DNA of 64,000 nucleotides from Panopea generosa (Eukaryota > Mollusca > Bivalvia > Adapedonta > Hiatellidae). The DNA lies in contig CM055895.1 of assembly GCA_029582155.1 (NCBI GenBank), positions 8,596,044-8,660,043 on the forward strand. Reading direction: 5' to 3'. The position numbers and the translations under genes were made by a program. Shown here piece after piece: positions 55,201 to 58,200 of this stretch (positions are counted from its first letter, which is position 1; each line of letters opens with the position of its first letter). The notes beneath the pieces were generated by a model. That model searched no databases, was not told the DNA's origin, and was given only the letters and a program-made list of their open reading frames with translations.

Positions 55201-58200
55201 GAATACCTTGGAAGCATGATACCCAACCAAAAGAAGAAATTAGGAGGCTCGGTTTAATTGCTCGGTTCAACAGGACATAAAGGAATATGCAAATCACCTG
55301 CAGCCGTATTCTATTCAAATAATAACAAATTTGAATCAAAACACAGGGCAACTGTTCACAGCCGCCATATAGGACTTGTGTTATAATCGCCAATGACACA
55401 TGAACTCACCTACAAGAAGAAAATAGTAAACTCGTTTTCATTCAATATGATCATGGTTTTTAAACATGTAAAATTGGTCTCAATGTTTTCAGTAAATACA
55501 TAGACTGTTGTAGAACGGCTCTACCGCTTGCGTCTGTTACATAGCAATAGGATTTGAGCACGTTGATTGGTCAGTTGCATCAGGGAAAGTTGAACTGACG
55601 TCACAACTTGGTAAAAATTACTTTGAATTGTGAGACAGGTAAATAATTCTCTGCTTTTCAAAAATTCAAAAATATGTTCTGTTCTACTCTGTTAAATATA
55701 TCTACAGTCAAGCTTGTCTTAAGCGGCCAGTCAAGGGAAGGCGCAAAAGTGGCATTTTAAAACAGGTTGTTGCTTAATTCAGGTAAATTTGCTCTGAAAA
55801 CACAGAAATGGGAAATAGCGAATGTGACTTCTTAATACAAATGGCTGCTTAATAGAGATGGACCACTCATACAGGGTTGACTGTATATTTTAAGATGATA
55901 AAAAGTAGTACCCATCAGGAGGGTCAGCCCGTGAGACACAGAAGCATGAAAATTACACGGTTTACGACGGACTCATAGGCCTCATTAATTTTGCTTACAC
56001 TCTGTTTTCCAGTACTTTCTATAATAAGAAGAAGATTTCTAAAGTTTACCTTAAATTAAACTGTTTTTCACAGGCCCAGTGTTACAGATGGGGCCACTCA
56101 ATAAAACTTAAGCATTAATCGTCATTTCATTATGAAGAAGTCGAAAATGTGAATTGTTTACGGACGCACTAATATTTTTAGACCGTACCCCCAAGGGCCA
56201 AGCCGTGAGACCCGGGGACATGAACTTCATAATTTGTATTAAGGACTAATATGCGTCCAAAATCATGCTTACTATTTGTTTACCAGTGCTTCTTGTAATA
56301 AGAAGATATTTTCTAAAGATTATTTTGAATTTGACTATTTTGGTCCAGCCCCCCAAGGTCCCAAAGGGGTGGGAACCTTGTAATTCATAATTATTATTCA
56401 CCCTTAGGTACCAAAGCTGTATACAACATTTCATTACGAGTACGCATACGGTTATTTAGAAGAAAATAAAATAATGATTGTAACGGACGCACGGCGTACG
56501 ACGACGGACAAAAGGCGATTGCAAAAGGACGTTTGAGACAAACTCTCAGTTCACCTCAAATAGGGCATGAATATTTATACAACTTACGGATGACCGTTGT
56601 TGTGAAATTGTAGAACAATTTAAAGCCGCTCTGCTGCGTATCACCATCGGTAATAAATTGTAAAGTTAGAAATCGTCCAGTGGACGAGATTGTGTTAAAG
56701 CTGTTGCCACAGAACTTGCCCAAGCTCGGGGATGTGGTGGTGTTTCCATCGTAGAGCGTAAGGTAGTCGAAGGAGCAACTGAAATTGGAAATTTTGGTGG
56801 AAAGTAAAGTTATATATTTTGTAAATATAATAGGCATTGTAAATATAAATATCAGTTGCTATCAAGACAAACGTAAATACGATTATTTCTGTACGTATAT
56901 TGCGAAATAAATCTTTGAATGGGGCGTTCACTGACAGAGTTGTAAAATATGCTGTCTCATGACCACCTGCCTCTTTCAGGTGAAGTCGTGCAGTCGGACC
57001 CAGCTGATTATATACACTGCATGTAAGAAGGTTTACCAGCTTCTTGCGAAAACACGATTCTACTTGCATTCATTAATATACATCTGAGGTCCTCCGTTAC
57101 CAGTAAAACTGTTTGCCATGTATTGCATGTACTGTGTTGAAAATATCCGTATATATAGTCCAACTTAAGTATTTGAATTAACTTCAAAACAAAGTTATGA
57201 ATATATCAGAGTCATTTATGCTAAGATATGTTAACTTACGATGGGTCATCTTCTACATCAAAGCTTTCTGAACCGAGCGCCACAAATTGTCCAACTGGAG
57301 CCTCTATTCTCCAGATGCAGTCCATATTTTTTCCATAGTGGTGGTTAGCTTCGAATCCACCGTGGGACACAATTACGCCGTTGTCCGTGGTGTGGTAATC
57401 CAACCCGCCACAATTATAGGCTCGCTTCACTGTTAAATATTACAATTAATATTATACTTTATCCGCCATTTAAACTGTTTGAAAGTCACAGAGTGTGGTG
57501 TTAATATTAACAGAGTGGTATTTATAAGATTCATCTCAGTGTCGCTTATACTAACAACTCAGCTATAGAAGCAGGGGTGTCTTTTTGGAATATAATGGGG
57601 GTCAGGTGAGCTTAAAACAAATTTGAGCAAAAATGCATCAGAGATGTTAATCAACCACCAACACTTGCATTGTATTACTTTTAATGTTTTCAGAACGGTA
57701 CCAATCAACGTTATACAGATAAAATATTTAAATTCAAATAAAACATATCTAGATATATGCGCATATGACCCAAATTGTGTTATTAGACACAAAAACAGAA
57801 TACACAATCCCTTCTTGAACATATTCAAACCTGCCACAGCCTGCAAAATGATACACATTTCATAAAATATCCAATTTGGTTTAATCAAAACATTAAGGTC
57901 GGAGGCACAAATGTATTTTATAACCATTGGTTTTTTAAGGGGTATTAATAATTATGAATACAAATGGTAATTTCTATTCGATGATAGATTTTATCGATAG
58001 GTACAACATAACTACAGACTTCATAGAATATGAAGGATTGCTAGCATATGTTAGAATATATTTGTTTAAATTTCCAATTGAACATTTAGCTTGTAATGGA
58101 GGAGCACCTACATGTCCTTCATCAATTTCAATAATTATGAAAGATTAAAAAGGATGTAGATCTATATATCAGTCTCCTATACACGAAAATACAACCACTC

